From Tsukamurella paurometabola DSM 20162 (GTDB lineage: Bacteria; Actinomycetota; Actinomycetes; Mycobacteriales; Mycobacteriaceae), in NCBI RefSeq assembly GCF_000092225.1, contig NC_014158.1:310001-374000 (forward strand): DNA of 64,000 bases, given 5' to 3'. The notes beneath the pieces are model-generated. The model was not told where the DNA came from. It saw nothing but the letters and a program-made list of their open reading frames with translations, and did no database searches. This document shows, one piece after another, positions 44,669 to 54,552 of this stretch (positions within the stretch are counted from its first letter, which is position 1; every line of letters begins with the position of its first letter). Position numbers and translations under genes: made by a program.

Positions 44669-46861
44669 ATGTCTGACAACATGATTCGCTGGGAGCAGGA
44701 CGCCGACGGCATCGTCACGCTGACGATGGACGATCCGAACAGCTCCGCGAACACGATGAACGAGCTGTACGGCACCTCGATGCGGGCCACCGTGGATCGC
44801 CTCGAGGCCGAGGTCGACAGCATCACCGGTGTCGTGCTCACCTCCGCGAAGAAGACCTTCTTCGCCGGTGGCAACCTGACCGAGATCCGCAAGGCCACCA
44901 AGGCCGATGCGCAGCAGGTCTTCGACAACGTCCAGGAGATCAAGAAGGATCTGCGCCGCCTGGAGAAGCTGCCCAAGCCCGTCGTGGCCGCCATCAACGG
45001 CGCCGCTCTGGGCGGTGGCCTGGAGATCGCCCTGGCCGCCAACCACCGCATCGCGGCGGACGTCAAGGGCAGCAAGATCGGCCTTCCCGAGGTCAGCCTC
45101 GGCCTGCTCCCCGGTGGTGGCGGCGTGACCCGCACCGTGCGGATGCTGGGCCTGCAGGGCGCTCTCATGGGCGTGCTGCTCCAGGGGCAGCAGATGGCTC
45201 CGGGCAAGGCCCAGAAGACCGGCCTGGTGAACGATCTGGTCGGCACCGTCGAGGAGCTCGTCCCCGCCGCGAAGGCGTGGATCAAGGCGAACCCCGAGGC
45301 CGCGACGCAGCCGTGGGATGTCAAGGGACACCGCATCCCCGGTGGCTCGCCGATCGACAAGACGCTGGCCCCCAACGCCCCGGCGTTCCCGGCCAACCTG
45401 CGCAAGCAGCTCAAGGGTGCGCCCATGCCCGCACCGGAGGCCATCATGGCCGCCGCCTTCGAGGGCACCTACGTCGACTTCGACACCGCGCTCGAGATCG
45501 AGTCGCGCTACTTCACCAAGCTGGCCACCGGTCAGGTGTCGAAGAACATGATCAAGGCGTTCTTCTTCGATCTGCAGCACATCAACGGTGGCGGTAGCCG
45601 TCCCGATGGGTACGAGAAGTACCAGGCCAAGAAGGTCGGCGTGATCGGCGCCGGCATGATGGGCGCGGCCATCGCGTACGTCTCGGCGAAGGCCGGTATC
45701 GAGGTGGTCCTCAAGGACATCGATCAGGCCGCCGCGGATCGCGGTAAGGACTACAGCGTCAAGCTGGAGGAGAAGGCGCTCGCCAAGGGTCGCACCACTC
45801 AGGAGAAGTCCGACGCCCTGCTCGCCCGCATCCACCCGACCGTGGATCCGCAGGACTTCGCGGGTGTCGATCTCGTCATCGAGGCCGCGTTCGAGTCCGT
45901 CGAGGTCAAGAACAAGGTCTTCCAGGAGATCGAGGACATCGTCGAACCCGACGCCATCCTGGGCTCGAACACCTCGACCCTGCCGATCACCATCCTCGCC
46001 GAGGGCGTCAAGCGCTCCGAGGACTTCATCGGCATCCACTTCTTCTCCCCCGTGGACAAGATGCCCCTGGTCGAGATCATCAAGGGCGAGAAGACCTCCG
46101 ACGCCGTGCTGGCCAAGGTGATCGACTACACCCTGCAGATCAAGAAGACCCCGATCGTGGTGCACGACAGCCGCGGCTTCTTCACCTCCCGTGTGATCGG
46201 CACCTTCATCAACGAGGCGCTCGCCGCCATCGGTGAGGGCGTCGACCCGGTGTACCTGGAGCAGGCGGGCCAGCAGGCCGGCTACCCGGCCGCGCCGCTG
46301 CAGCTGACGGACGAGCTCACGCTCACCCTGATGCAGAAGATCCGCAAGGCCACCGAGGATGCGCTCACCGCTGAGGGCAAGCCGGTTCCGCAGCACGGTG
46401 CCTTCGCCGTGGTCGACTGGATGGTCGAGAACGGCCGCACCTCCAAGAAGGACGGTGCGGGCTTCTACGACTACGCCGACGGTAAGCGCACCGGCCTGTG
46501 GAAGGGCTTCCAGGAGCACTTCAAGTCGGGCAGTGTGACGCCGGACTTCGCCGAGCTCCAGGAGCGCATGCTGTTCATCGAGTCGATCGAGACCGTGCGC
46601 TGCTTCGACGAGGGCGTGCTGGAGTCGGTCGCGGATGCCAACATCGGCTCCATCTTCGGCATCGGCTTCCCCGCGTGGACCGGTGGCGTGCTGCAGTACA
46701 TCAACGGCTACGAGGGCCGCCCGGGGACGCCCGCCGAGGGCCTCACCGGTCCGAAGGCCTTCGTCGCGCAGGCGAACGCCCTGGCGGCCAAGTACGGCGA
46801 GCAGTTCACCCCGCCGGAGTCGCTGGTGGCCAAGGCTGAGGCGGGCGAGACCTACGAGTAG
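44669..46861 (+). CDS. fadB: Multifunctional fatty-acid oxidation enzyme (enoyl-CoA hydratase / 3-hydroxyacyl-CoA dehydrogenase)
   Basis: 730 residues. N-terminal crotonase domain (about 1-290) has the oxyanion blocks and the Glu of LPEVSLGLLPGGGG. NAD-binding Rossmann fold at about 323-500 starts KVGVIGAGMMGAAIAY. The C-terminal dehydrogenase part follows, with HFFSPVDKMPLVEII and VVHDSRGFFTSRV. It performs hydration and dehydrogenation of enoyl-CoA, with FadA as partner. AACAGGAGACTAG precedes the ATG. Terminated by the hairpin at 46888. Confidence 0.95.
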   Translation: MSDNMIRWEQDADGIVTLTMDDPNSSANTMNELYGTSMRATVDRLEAEVDSITGVVLTSAKKTFFAGGNLTEIRKATKADAQQVFDNVQEIKKDLRRLEKLPKPVVAAINGAALGGGLEIALAANHRIAADVKGSKIGLPEVSLGLLPGGGGVTRTVRMLGLQGALMGVLLQGQQMAPGKAQKTGLVNDLVGTVEELVPAAKAWIKANPEAATQPWDVKGHRIPGGSPIDKTLAPNAPAFPANLRKQLKGAPMPAPEAIMAAAFEGTYVDFDTALEIESRYFTKLATGQVSKNMIKAFFFDLQHINGGGSRPDGYEKYQAKKVGVIGAGMMGAAIAYVSAKAGIEVVLKDIDQAAADRGKDYSVKLEEKALAKGRTTQEKSDALLARIHPTVDPQDFAGVDLVIEAAFESVEVKNKVFQEIEDIVEPDAILGSNTSTLPITILAEGVKRSEDFIGIHFFSPVDKMPLVEIIKGEKTSDAVLAKVIDYTLQIKKTPIVVHDSRGFFTSRVIGTFINEALAAIGEGVDPVYLEQAGQQAGYPAAPLQLTDELTLTLMQKIRKATEDALTAEGKPVPQHGAFAVVDWMVENGRTSKKDGAGFYDYADGKRTGLWKGFQEHFKSGSVTPDFAELQERMLFIESIETVRCFDEGVLESVADANIGSIFGIGFPAWTGGVLQYINGYEGRPGTPAEGLTGPKAFVAQANALAAKYGEQFTPPESLVAKAEAGETYE

Positions 46862-46887
46862 GCCTCCCGCTTCACGCTAGCGCGCGA

Positions 46888-46928
46888 CGAAACGCCCCGG
46901 ACCTCCGATGGAGGGCCGGGGCGTTTCG
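46888..46928. terminator. Bidirectional terminator between fadB and the HdeD-like gene
   Basis: 13-bp outer stem (46888-46900 with 46916-46928) plus a 5-bp inner stem, GAT loop, T-rich edges on both sides. Serves two convergent genes. Confidence 0.85.
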
Positions 46929-46947
46929 CGTGGGTGGAGCGGTGCGA

Positions 46948-47592
46948 TCAGACCTGCGGGATGGCCTTGTTGGCCGAGGAGCGGATCTGGAACGCGTGCA
47001 CGACCTGCACCAGGCCGATGATGATCAGCGCGATGCCGGTGCCGTAGGTGAGCGGGGCGATGGCGTCGTACGGGTAGATCACCACGATCACACCGGCGAT
47101 CGTGAACAGGATCGAGGCGAAGATGCTCAGGATCCGGTGCGGGGTGCCGTTCGGCAGGTCCAGGCCGACGGCGAAGCCGACGATGCCCTGGATGAGCCAG
47201 CCGACACCGATCCAGATGGCCAGCATGACCAGCGAGTCACCCTCGCTGCGGAAGGCCAGCACGGAGAGCACGATCGACAGCGCACCCGAGATGAAGGTCA
47301 GGAAACGCCACCAGTTGCTCTCGGACTTGATCGGACCGAACACGGTGTAGAGCTGCAGAATACCGATCAGCAGCAGGTAGATCGCGAACAGCACACCGAC
47401 CACGCGGAGCGTGGGCGAGGGCCAGGCGAGGATCACGGCGCCGAGGACGATCGCGACGATGCCGATACCGAGAACGGACTGCCACACCTTGGTGACAACA
47501 TCGGAGGCGTACCCACGGACCTCGTCGACGAGAGAGTGGCGCGGCGGCTGCTCCTGCGGAGCCGACGCCGACGACGTGGTGTCAGTAGTCAC
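46948..47592 (-). CDS. HdeD/DUF308-family membrane protein
   Basis: 214 residues, GTG start with AGGAAGTAA upstream. Six hydrophobic helices (about 38-205), with the repeating motif VLGIGIVAIVLGAVIL and WIGVGWLIQGIVGF typical of HdeD-like proteins, associated with acid or envelope stress. The function in this group is not established. Possible operon with the next upstream minus-strand gene is unlikely because of the 83-base gap. Confidence 0.8.
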   Translation of the reverse strand: MTTDTTSSASAPQEQPPRHSLVDEVRGYASDVVTKVWQSVLGIGIVAIVLGAVILAWPSPTLRVVGVLFAIYLLLIGILQLYTVFGPIKSESNWWRFLTFISGALSIVLSVLAFRSEGDSLVMLAIWIGVGWLIQGIVGFAVGLDLPNGTPHRILSIFASILFTIAGVIVVIYPYDAIAPLTYGTGIALIIIGLVQVVHAFQIRSSANKAIPQV

Positions 47593-47675
47593 TTACTTCC
47601 TACTTTCCTGGTGGACCCGTTTCTTGGGTCCGATTTGATGGTGTGAATCCGCCGACGGTGTCGACGGGAAGAATC

Positions 47676-48293
47676 TTACGATCCGCTGGAGATGTTCAGC
47701 TTTTCCTTAAGCTTGTCCACGCGGGCGTGTCGGTCGGCCGACCGGTCGGCCTTCTTCTCCTCGCGGACCTTCTTGCGGGCCGCCGCGGCGGCCTCGTCGG
47801 CGGCCTCCTCGGAAGCGTCGATCTCGTCGAGCACCTCGCCGGTCGGCTTGCGCACCAGACGGGCGCCGGAGCGCGCGGCGAGCCCGTCGATCGCATCGTG
47901 CGAGCCCTCGACCACATCGGCGAGCAGGGCATTGGCGCCCGGCGGGATCGAGCTGGACAGGGCGGCGATCACCGAGTCCGAATCGTCGGCGCGGGAAAGG
48001 TCCCAGGCGCCGCCGATGAGTGCGCCGCTGGCCCAGCCGAGCAGGGCGCCCACGGGGCCGCCGAGTACTCCAACCAGCACTCCGAGGGTGCTGCCGCCGA
48101 GCGTGGCGAGGCCGACGGTGCCGGAATCGCCCTGCGGAACGGTGAGCGTACCGTCGGCACCGCGCTCGACGACCGCGGACTCGCGGACCTCGACGGCGCC
48201 GGAGTTGCCGAGCTCCGTGAGTCGGCTCTGCGCCTCGTACGCGGGTGCCGTGGTGGGCCACGTCAGTAGGACGACGTTCTCCTCTGAAGCCAC
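47676..48293 (-). CDS. DUF1269-like glycine-zipper membrane protein
   Basis: 205 residues from the GTG at 48291-48293, with a perfect GGGAGGAG upstream; a longer frame from 48389 has none. An N-terminal alpha/beta part (NVVLLTWPTTAPAYEAQSRL, VEVRESAVVER) is followed by a GlyZipper segment (GGSTLGVLVGVLGGPVGALLG, about 90-115) and an Ala/Lys/Asp-rich charged C terminus with helical heptads. The family is uncharacterised and commonly stress-regulated in actinobacteria. Confidence 0.65.
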   Translation of the reverse strand: MASEENVVLLTWPTTAPAYEAQSRLTELGNSGAVEVRESAVVERGADGTLTVPQGDSGTVGLATLGGSTLGVLVGVLGGPVGALLGWASGALIGGAWDLSRADDSDSVIAALSSSIPPGANALLADVVEGSHDAIDGLAARSGARLVRKPTGEVLDEIDASEEAADEAAAAARKKVREEKKADRSADRHARVDKLKEKLNISSGS

Positions 48294-48594
48294 AGTGAAT
48301 CTCCTCCCGATCAAACTGCGATGTCTAATGCAGCGCGTCGACGGGCGGCACGCCGCTGACAGTGGAGCACGGCAGCCGTGCGATTGCACTGTGGGGGCGC
48401 AAAAAGCTACTGGTTTGCGACAAGTTCGCAGTATGCGCGATACGTTCTTGATGATCGCAATGGCGAATCAGATCAGGTTATCCGAGAGGGTCGCCTGAAC
48501 GGCGGGAATCGAAAATGTGAACGCCCGGTGAACCGGTCGACGCGTCGCGCACCGGTGTGGCGCCCCGGAGGATCGGCGGCGACGTCTGCGGCGT
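48294..48594. other. Intergenic region
   Basis: About 300 bases between two minus-strand genes. No hairpin or frame of note; it should carry the promoter of the DUF1269-like gene. Confidence 0.4.
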
Positions 48595-49365
48595 CTAGTC
48601 CGGACCCGCCTCGATCACCTGCTCGGCCACCTCGGCCAAGCGCACGTTGCTGTCCTGCGAGAGCCGGGCCAGCAGCCGGAAGGCACCGTCGGAGTCGAGC
48701 TTGTAACGCTCCATGATCATGCCCTTGGCCTGGCCGATCACATCGCGCGTGGTGAGTGCGGCGCGGATCTGCTCCTTCTCGCGTACCGCCGAGAAGGCGA
48801 CCGCGGCGTGCACCGCGAACAGCGAGCCGATCGACTGCGATTCCGCGTCGAAGGCGTTCGCCTCGCGCGCCATCAGGTCGAGGGTGCCGTACGCGTCGTT
48901 CTGCACGTACAGGCAGAACGACAGGATCGACCCCACGCCCGCCTCTTTGGCGGCCTCCGCGAATCGCGGCCAACGCGGCTCGGTGGCGGTGTCCTCGACC
49001 AGGATCGTGGTCGATTCGAAGGTGGCGCCCACGCTGGGCCCCTCCTCCAGCTCGCGTTGGACATCCGCCACCCGCTGGGCGGCGTCCCCGATCACGACGG
49101 GATGGGTGATGCCGCCCTTCGGATCGACCAGCGTGATGCTCGCGAACGAGGCGCCCGGCACCTGGTCGACCGCGAACTGCGTCACCGCGGTCAGCAGCGA
49201 CTCCGAATCGGAGGACTGCTCCCGCAGCAGTCGCGCGATCTCGCCCATCCGCTCGCTGAGCGTCAGTTCCTCGAGCGGGACCTCTTCCGCCGGCGGTGCC
49301 TCGTGCACGGTGCCGAGGACCGAGGGGAGCTGTTCTGTGGACTGCTTATGTGCTGGCACGGCCAC
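48595..49365 (-). CDS. GAF-ANTAR regulator (RNA-binding antiterminator type)
   Basis: 256 residues, GTG start. GAF domain at about 52-190 (SLLTAVTQFAVDQVPGASFASITLVD to AFDAESQSIGSLFAVHAAVA). ANTAR domain at about 195-250 with RDVIGQAKGMIMERY and the conserved hydrophobic helices AFRLLARLSQDSNVRL. ANTAR proteins bind paired hexaloop hairpins in RNA and prevent termination. The GAF ligand is unknown. No ANTAR hairpin target was noticed nearby. Confidence 0.9.
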   Translation of the reverse strand: MAVPAHKQSTEQLPSVLGTVHEAPPAEEVPLEELTLSERMGEIARLLREQSSDSESLLTAVTQFAVDQVPGASFASITLVDPKGGITHPVVIGDAAQRVADVQRELEEGPSVGATFESTTILVEDTATEPRWPRFAEAAKEAGVGSILSFCLYVQNDAYGTLDLMAREANAFDAESQSIGSLFAVHAAVAFSAVREKEQIRAALTTRDVIGQAKGMIMERYKLDSDGAFRLLARLSQDSNVRLAEVAEQVIEAGPD

Positions 49366-49480
49366 CCGTTCTCCGCACCTCGATGCGGGGTGCGGGCTTA
49401 CGTACGTGGTCAGTCCGCCGGCTGCTGGACGGCTGTTCTCGTTTTCGACAGTTTGCTACAGAATCGCTACCGATCAGTAA

Positions 49481-51511
49481 TCACCATATCGAGACGCGAC
49501 GCTCCGGGGCCAAAAACAGCGTGTCGCCCTCGGTGACGCCGAACGCGGAGTAGAACTCGTCGAGGTTGCTGGCGATGGCATTGCACCGGAACTCGGGCGG
49601 CGAGTGCGGATCGATCGCCAGGCGCCGGATGGCCTCCTCGGGGCGGCTCTTGCCGCGCCAGATCTGGCCCCAGCTGTAGAAGACCCGCTGCAGGCCGGTG
49701 AGACCGTCGGCTTCGGTCGATGGGTCGTCGACGGTGCCGCCCGCGCGCTCGCGTGCGATGCCGTACGCGACCAGGGCGATACCGAGGCCGCCCAGGTCGC
49801 CGATGTTCTCGCCGACCGTGAAACCGCCGTTGACGTGGTGCTCCGAGTCGGCGCCCAGCTCCCGCGGGGTGAGCTCGTCGTACTGCTCGATCAGCGCACG
49901 GGTGCGCTTGCCGAACTCCTCGCGGTCGGTGTCGGTCCACCAGTCCTCGAGGTTGCCGTCACCGTCGTACTTGGCACCCTGATCGTCGAAGCCGTGTCCG
50001 ATCTCGTGGCCGATCACCGCCCCGATTCCGCCGAAGTTCACCGCATCGTCAGCGGTAGGAGCGAAGAACGGCGGCTGCAGGATGGCGGCCGGGAAGACGA
50101 TCTCGTTCATGCCCGGGTTGTAGTACGCATTGACCGTCTGCGGGGTCATGAACCACTCGTCGCGGTCCACCGGCGCTCCGATCTTCGCGAACTCGCGGTC
50201 GTGCTCGGCGGCGTTGCCGCGGCGCACGTTACCCAGCAGATCATCGCGCTGGATCTGCAGCGACGAGTAGTCGCGGGCCGCATCCGGGTAGCCGATCTTC
50301 GGGGTGAACTTGCCCAGCTTCTCCAGCGCCCGCTCCCGCGTGGCCGGTGTCATCCAGGGGAGCTCGACGATCCGTCGGCGGTAGGCCTCCACCAGATCGG
50401 CGACCAGGGCCTGCATCCGCGCCTTCGAATCGGCGGGGAAATGCCGGGCGGTGTACAGCTCGCCGACCGCGAAGCCCAGATGTTCCTCGACCAACCCGAC
50501 GCCGCGCTTCCAGCGTTCTCGGTTCTCCGTCGCACCGGTCAGCGCGGTCCCGTAGAAGGCGAAATTCGCCGCGACCAGCTCATCCGAGAGGTACGGGCTC
50601 CGCGCGCGCAGCACCCGCCAGGCCAGCCAGGTGCGCCACTGCGCCAGCGGGCGGTCGGACAGCAGCGCCGCCGCGTGCGTGACGAAGGACGGCTGTCGCA
50701 CATTGACCTCGGCGAAGACCTCGGCGAAGGCCTCGGCGGCGGTGAGTGCGGCAGTCCACGCCCGCAACTGCAGGGCGGGCGCCTCGGTGCCGAGGTCGGC
50801 GAAAGTGCGCAGGTTGTAGGACTTGTCGGCGTCCCGGCGATCCACCACGTTCCAGTGGCCCGCCGCGATCGCGGTCTCGAGGTCCAGCACGGAGGCGGCA
50901 GCGGCGTCTTCTTCTCCGGCCGTGACGATGCCCTCGAGGAGAGCGGGTGCGAGCCGGGTGGCGAGCCGGAAGGTGTCGGCCACGTGGGCGGTGAACTTCG
51001 CTCGCAGCGGCGCGTACTGCTCGTCGCGGTAGTACGCCTCATCGGGGAGCGAGATGCCGCTCTGGGTGACCTGCACCAGGTACCGATCCGAGCGCTTGGC
51101 ATCCGTGTCGACGTAGTAGCCGAGCAGGCCGCCGACGCCGGTGCGCTGCAGCCGCCCCAGCACGGTCGCCAGATCGGTGGCGGAGTCGGCCCACCGGATC
51201 TCGGCGATCTCGTCGGCCACCGGAGCCACGCCGGCCGCCTCGATCGCGGCCGTGTCCATGAAGCTGGAGTAGAGGTCGCCGATCTTGGCGGCGTCGCCGG
51301 TGGCCGCGGCGTCGGCCGCCGCCTCCTCGACGATCTCTTTCACGTGCAGCTCTGCGGCATCGCGCAGGGCGTAGAAGGCGCCGTCGGAGGAGCGGTCCGC
51401 GGGGATCTCGTGACCGTCGAGCCACTTGCCGTTGACGTGGCCGAACAGGTCGTCCTGCACGCGGATATCCGGGTCGACGAAGCTGAGGTCGAGTGCTGGT
51501 TCGCTGGTCAC
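49481..51511 (-). CDS. M13-family zinc metallopeptidase (neprilysin-like)
   Basis: 676 residues, GTG start; no signal peptide. Zinc-binding HEIGH followed by the GAKYDGDG loop near residue 500, and the downstream Glu in VGENIGDLGGL near 560, are the M13 signature. NAYYNPGMNEIVFPAAIL precedes, as in family members. It degrades peptides in the cytosol or is exported by an unconventional route. The length matches PepO-type members. Confidence 0.9.
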   Translation of the reverse strand: MTSEPALDLSFVDPDIRVQDDLFGHVNGKWLDGHEIPADRSSDGAFYALRDAAELHVKEIVEEAAADAAATGDAAKIGDLYSSFMDTAAIEAAGVAPVADEIAEIRWADSATDLATVLGRLQRTGVGGLLGYYVDTDAKRSDRYLVQVTQSGISLPDEAYYRDEQYAPLRAKFTAHVADTFRLATRLAPALLEGIVTAGEEDAAAASVLDLETAIAAGHWNVVDRRDADKSYNLRTFADLGTEAPALQLRAWTAALTAAEAFAEVFAEVNVRQPSFVTHAAALLSDRPLAQWRTWLAWRVLRARSPYLSDELVAANFAFYGTALTGATENRERWKRGVGLVEEHLGFAVGELYTARHFPADSKARMQALVADLVEAYRRRIVELPWMTPATRERALEKLGKFTPKIGYPDAARDYSSLQIQRDDLLGNVRRGNAAEHDREFAKIGAPVDRDEWFMTPQTVNAYYNPGMNEIVFPAAILQPPFFAPTADDAVNFGGIGAVIGHEIGHGFDDQGAKYDGDGNLEDWWTDTDREEFGKRTRALIEQYDELTPRELGADSEHHVNGGFTVGENIGDLGGLGIALVAYGIARERAGGTVDDPSTEADGLTGLQRVFYSWGQIWRGKSRPEEAIRRLAIDPHSPPEFRCNAIASNLDEFYSAFGVTEGDTLFLAPERRVSIW

Positions 51512-51549
51512 CCGACCATCCTGCCAGGTAGCGGCCGAACCTTCAGGTA

Positions 51550-51564
51550 TCCCAATATGTGGGA
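51550..51564. promoter_or_regulatory. Palindrome in the peptidase-hydrolase divergent region
   Basis: TCCCA (51550-51554) and TGGGA (51560-51564) flank ATATG. Together they form a small inverted repeat midway between the two divergent genes. Possible operator. Confidence 0.3.
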
Positions 51565-51671
51565 ATGTTATTCACCAGTCTTTTCTGTAGCGAACCTGAG
51601 TATTAGGGTTTCGTGCGATGTATTCCACAATCCGGGTTGCGGTGTGACGTGACACTCCACGGAGGAACTCC

Positions 51672-53732
51672 ATGATTCTGAATCGGCTCGGGCGCGCGCT
51701 CACCGCGCTCCTCGCAGTAACCGTGATCGTCGCCGGAGCGGCGGTGCCCGCACTGCGCGCGCCGGCGGCCGCGGAACCGTGGAAGCCGGGTGCCGGTGTG
51801 GCGGGGATGATCAATCCAGAGTGGATCGCCTCGCACGACGGCCCTTCGCAGTACCCGCGGATGGCCACCGAGTGGGATGTTCCTATTCGCATGTCCGACG
51901 GCACTGTATTGCGCGCCAACATCTTCCGGCCCGCCGATGCGTCCGGCAAGGCGATCGAGACCGCGATGCCGACGATCGTCAACATGACGCCCTACACCAA
52001 GTTCATCAGCACCATCGTGACATTGGTGACCAACGTCCCGGTGCTGTATCCGGCACTGGTGGGACTGCTCAATCTGTTCAACTTCTCCGGCACGCCGATC
52101 GCCGGGGTGGACGATCTGCGCAACACGCTCAACGGTGGCCTGCTCAACACCTTCACCGTGGATCAGAAGCTGGTACAGAGCGGGTACACCCAGGTGGTGG
52201 TGGACGTGCGCGGCACCGGCAATTCGCAGGGCGTGTGGCAGGTCTTCGCTCAGCGCGAGCAGCAGGACACCGTCGAGGTGCTGGACTGGATTCGCAAGCA
52301 GAGCTGGACCAACGGCCGGTTCGGTATGGCAGGCGTGTCGTATTCGGCGATCAACCAGTTGCAGGTGGCGTCGAAGAATCCCGAGGGACTACAGGCCCTG
52401 TTCCCGGTGGTGCCCGGCGCCGATATCGCCGCGGACATCGTGGCGCCCGGCGGCGGGCTCGGCGTCGGCTTCATCGGTCCCTGGCTCGCCATGGTCAACA
52501 TCCTCAAGTTCATTCCCGATCTCCGGTCGCTGCTCAACGGCACCTTCGATTGGAAGTGGTTGCAGGACAGGCTGCAGAACCCCGCGGTGTTCGTCCCCGA
52601 GCTTCTCACCGGTGTCTTCTCGCCCACCGTGGAGGGCCTCACCCCGACCACGAAGGAACTGATCAACAAGGACTCGACGCTGCGCGCCGCCTTCCAGACG
52701 CCTCTGGACAAGGTGACCACGCCCACGTTCGCGCTCGGTGGCTGGAACGACCTGTTCACCAACACCGAATGGCGTCTGCCCACGGCGCTGAGTGCGCTGT
52801 CCACGGCCAAGAAGAAGCTCATCATGGGCGACGCCGCACACGTCACCGTCACCAACGATATGGGCGGAGTGGGGCAGCCGACCCGTGCCGACGTCCTGCA
52901 GAAGGCGTGGTTCGACAAATGGCTCAAGGACGCCGATAACGGTATCGACAACTATGCGCCGGTCACGGTGCACCGGATGGGTGGCGGCTGGTGGCAAGGG
53001 GACACCTTCCCCGAGCCCGAGCAGAAGTACCAGCGCATGTACCTCTCCAGCCTGCCCTCGGGTACCGCCCCGACGGCGCTCTCGGACAACAGTCTTCAGA
53101 CGTCACCTCCGAAGGTTCCGGCGCGCCGCACGGTGGGGCCGGGGCTGTCGACGCTGTGCTCGAACGACACCGGCCAGGCGATGTTCGGTCTGCTGGTATT
53201 CCAGGGGTGCACCAAGGACAATCGCGTCGCCGAGATGAACGCGCTCACCTTCACCTCCAAGCCGGTGGGCAAGCCGACCGTGATCTCCGGACCGATCAAC
53301 CTGCGGCTCAACACAACCCAGGACGCCAAGGACGCCTACTGGAGCGTGATGGTCACCGACGTCGGCCCCGACGGCAGGTCCGAGAAGATCAGCTCCGGTC
53401 AGCTCACCACCTCGCTGCGGCAGATCGACGAATCCCGCAGCACCCGCACTGCGGGTGGAGACATGGTCGATCCGTACTACAAACTCAATCTCGCCGACCG
53501 GCAGCTGGTAGCCCCCGGACAGGTGGTGCCGCTCGACATCGGCACCCACGCCGTGAGTGCCGTGCTCAAACCCGGGCACCGGCTGCGTGTCGATGTCTTC
53601 GCGCTCAATCTGATCAAGGCGATGACCGTCGGACCGGTGACCGCGGAGACGCAGTTCCGGCCGCAGCACGTACTGATCGATCCGAAGCAGCCCAGCTACC
53701 TGGTGGTGCCATCGGATCGGCCCCTGCCGTGA
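51672..53732 (+). CDS. Secreted CocE/NonD-family hydrolase
   Basis: 686 residues. Export signal at 1-34 (ALTALLAVTVIVAGAAV, cleavage after the Ala-rich stretch). X-Pro dipeptidyl-peptidase/CocE family: MTPYTKFISTI and DVRGTGNSQGVW near the oxyanion region, nucleophile Ser in GMAGVSYSAINQL (about 220), Asp in GGWNDLFTN (about 360), His in MGDAAHVTVT (about 394), then the jelly-roll C-terminal domain (about 440-680). It hydrolyses acyl or amide bonds outside the cell; the substrate is unknown. Confidence 0.85.
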   Translation: MILNRLGRALTALLAVTVIVAGAAVPALRAPAAAEPWKPGAGVAGMINPEWIASHDGPSQYPRMATEWDVPIRMSDGTVLRANIFRPADASGKAIETAMPTIVNMTPYTKFISTIVTLVTNVPVLYPALVGLLNLFNFSGTPIAGVDDLRNTLNGGLLNTFTVDQKLVQSGYTQVVVDVRGTGNSQGVWQVFAQREQQDTVEVLDWIRKQSWTNGRFGMAGVSYSAINQLQVASKNPEGLQALFPVVPGADIAADIVAPGGGLGVGFIGPWLAMVNILKFIPDLRSLLNGTFDWKWLQDRLQNPAVFVPELLTGVFSPTVEGLTPTTKELINKDSTLRAAFQTPLDKVTTPTFALGGWNDLFTNTEWRLPTALSALSTAKKKLIMGDAAHVTVTNDMGGVGQPTRADVLQKAWFDKWLKDADNGIDNYAPVTVHRMGGGWWQGDTFPEPEQKYQRMYLSSLPSGTAPTALSDNSLQTSPPKVPARRTVGPGLSTLCSNDTGQAMFGLLVFQGCTKDNRVAEMNALTFTSKPVGKPTVISGPINLRLNTTQDAKDAYWSVMVTDVGPDGRSEKISSGQLTTSLRQIDESRSTRTAGGDMVDPYYKLNLADRQLVAPGQVVPLDIGTHAVSAVLKPGHRLRVDVFALNLIKAMTVGPVTAETQFRPQHVLIDPKQPSYLVVPSDRPLP

Positions 53733-53744
53733 GCTGGTGACAGG

Positions 53745-54470
53745 TCAGTCGCCGAGCCGCCGGTGCATCTCCCAATAGAGGAGTTCGGCGCCGCCGGCTC
53801 CCGCGGTGATCCGGATCCCGTCGGCGATCGTCCGCAGCGAGTCGCCGTCGACGAGCGCTCCCGTGCCATCGGCGACCGCCGACCCCGCCGCGACGTAGAG
53901 GTGCCCGAACGGCGCTTCCGGAAGGTCGACGGTGGCTCCCGGCGCGAGTCGTGCACAGTGCAGCGTTGCGCCGCGGGCGCCGATCCGGATCGCGGCGTCC
54001 CGCGCCGGATCGCCCGAGGCCACGGTCACCAGGCCGCCGCGGTCCACGTCCGCGCTCACCTCGCGTTGTTCGTACGACGGCGCGGCGGAGGCATCGTCGG
54101 GCGCCAGCCACATCTGGACGAAACGCACGCCGGCCCCGGCCGGTTCGGGCCGGTCGTTGCGCTCGGAATGCAGGATGCCGGTGCCCGCGCTCATCCGCTG
54201 CGCCAGACCCGGATACACCACTCCGGCATGCCCCTCGCTGTCCTGGTGGACCAATGCGCCCCCGAGCACCCAGGTGACGATCTCCACCGCGCGATGCGGG
54301 TGGGTGTCGAAGCCGCGACCGGCTGCAACGCTTTCGTCGTTGCAAGCCAACAACACTCCGTGGTGAGTGTTCGCCGGGGCGTAGTGATCACCGAACGAGA
54401 AGCAATGGCGCGATCGAACTCCGGGCATCTCGGACGCCGCCCGGTCCGCGGCGGTGACGAGCACGTGCAT
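53745..54470 (-). CDS. Pirin-family bicupin
   Basis: 241 residues. The N-terminal cupin carries the metal ligands in FDTHPHRAVEIVTWVLGGALVHQDSEGH (His, His, His) and GTGILHSE (Glu), then the second, degenerate cupin. Pirins of this group can act as quercetinases or redox-linked regulators. Divergent from the lipoprotein PBP-like gene, whose start is 83 bases away. Confidence 0.85.
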   Translation of the reverse strand: MHVLVTAADRAASEMPGVRSRHCFSFGDHYAPANTHHGVLLACNDESVAAGRGFDTHPHRAVEIVTWVLGGALVHQDSEGHAGVVYPGLAQRMSAGTGILHSERNDRPEPAGAGVRFVQMWLAPDDASAAPSYEQREVSADVDRGGLVTVASGDPARDAAIRIGARGATLHCARLAPGATVDLPEAPFGHLYVAAGSAVADGTGALVDGDSLRTIADGIRITAGAGGAELLYWEMHRRLGD

Positions 54471-54552
54471 ATCCCAAGGATGCCACGTGTAAGTGGGTAA
54501 ACTGCGGCGTCAGGAGTGGCGAAGGTCGTGACAGCGGCAGGCGGGAGACGAT

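Noticed and set aside
44645-46519. A 624-codon minus-strand frame opposite fadB
   Set aside because: Leu/Val/Gly/His-rich shadow caused by high-GC codon bias of fadB.
49604-51652. A 682-codon plus-strand frame opposite the M13 peptidase
   Set aside because: No domain-like blocks; the minus strand has the complete HEIGH peptidase.
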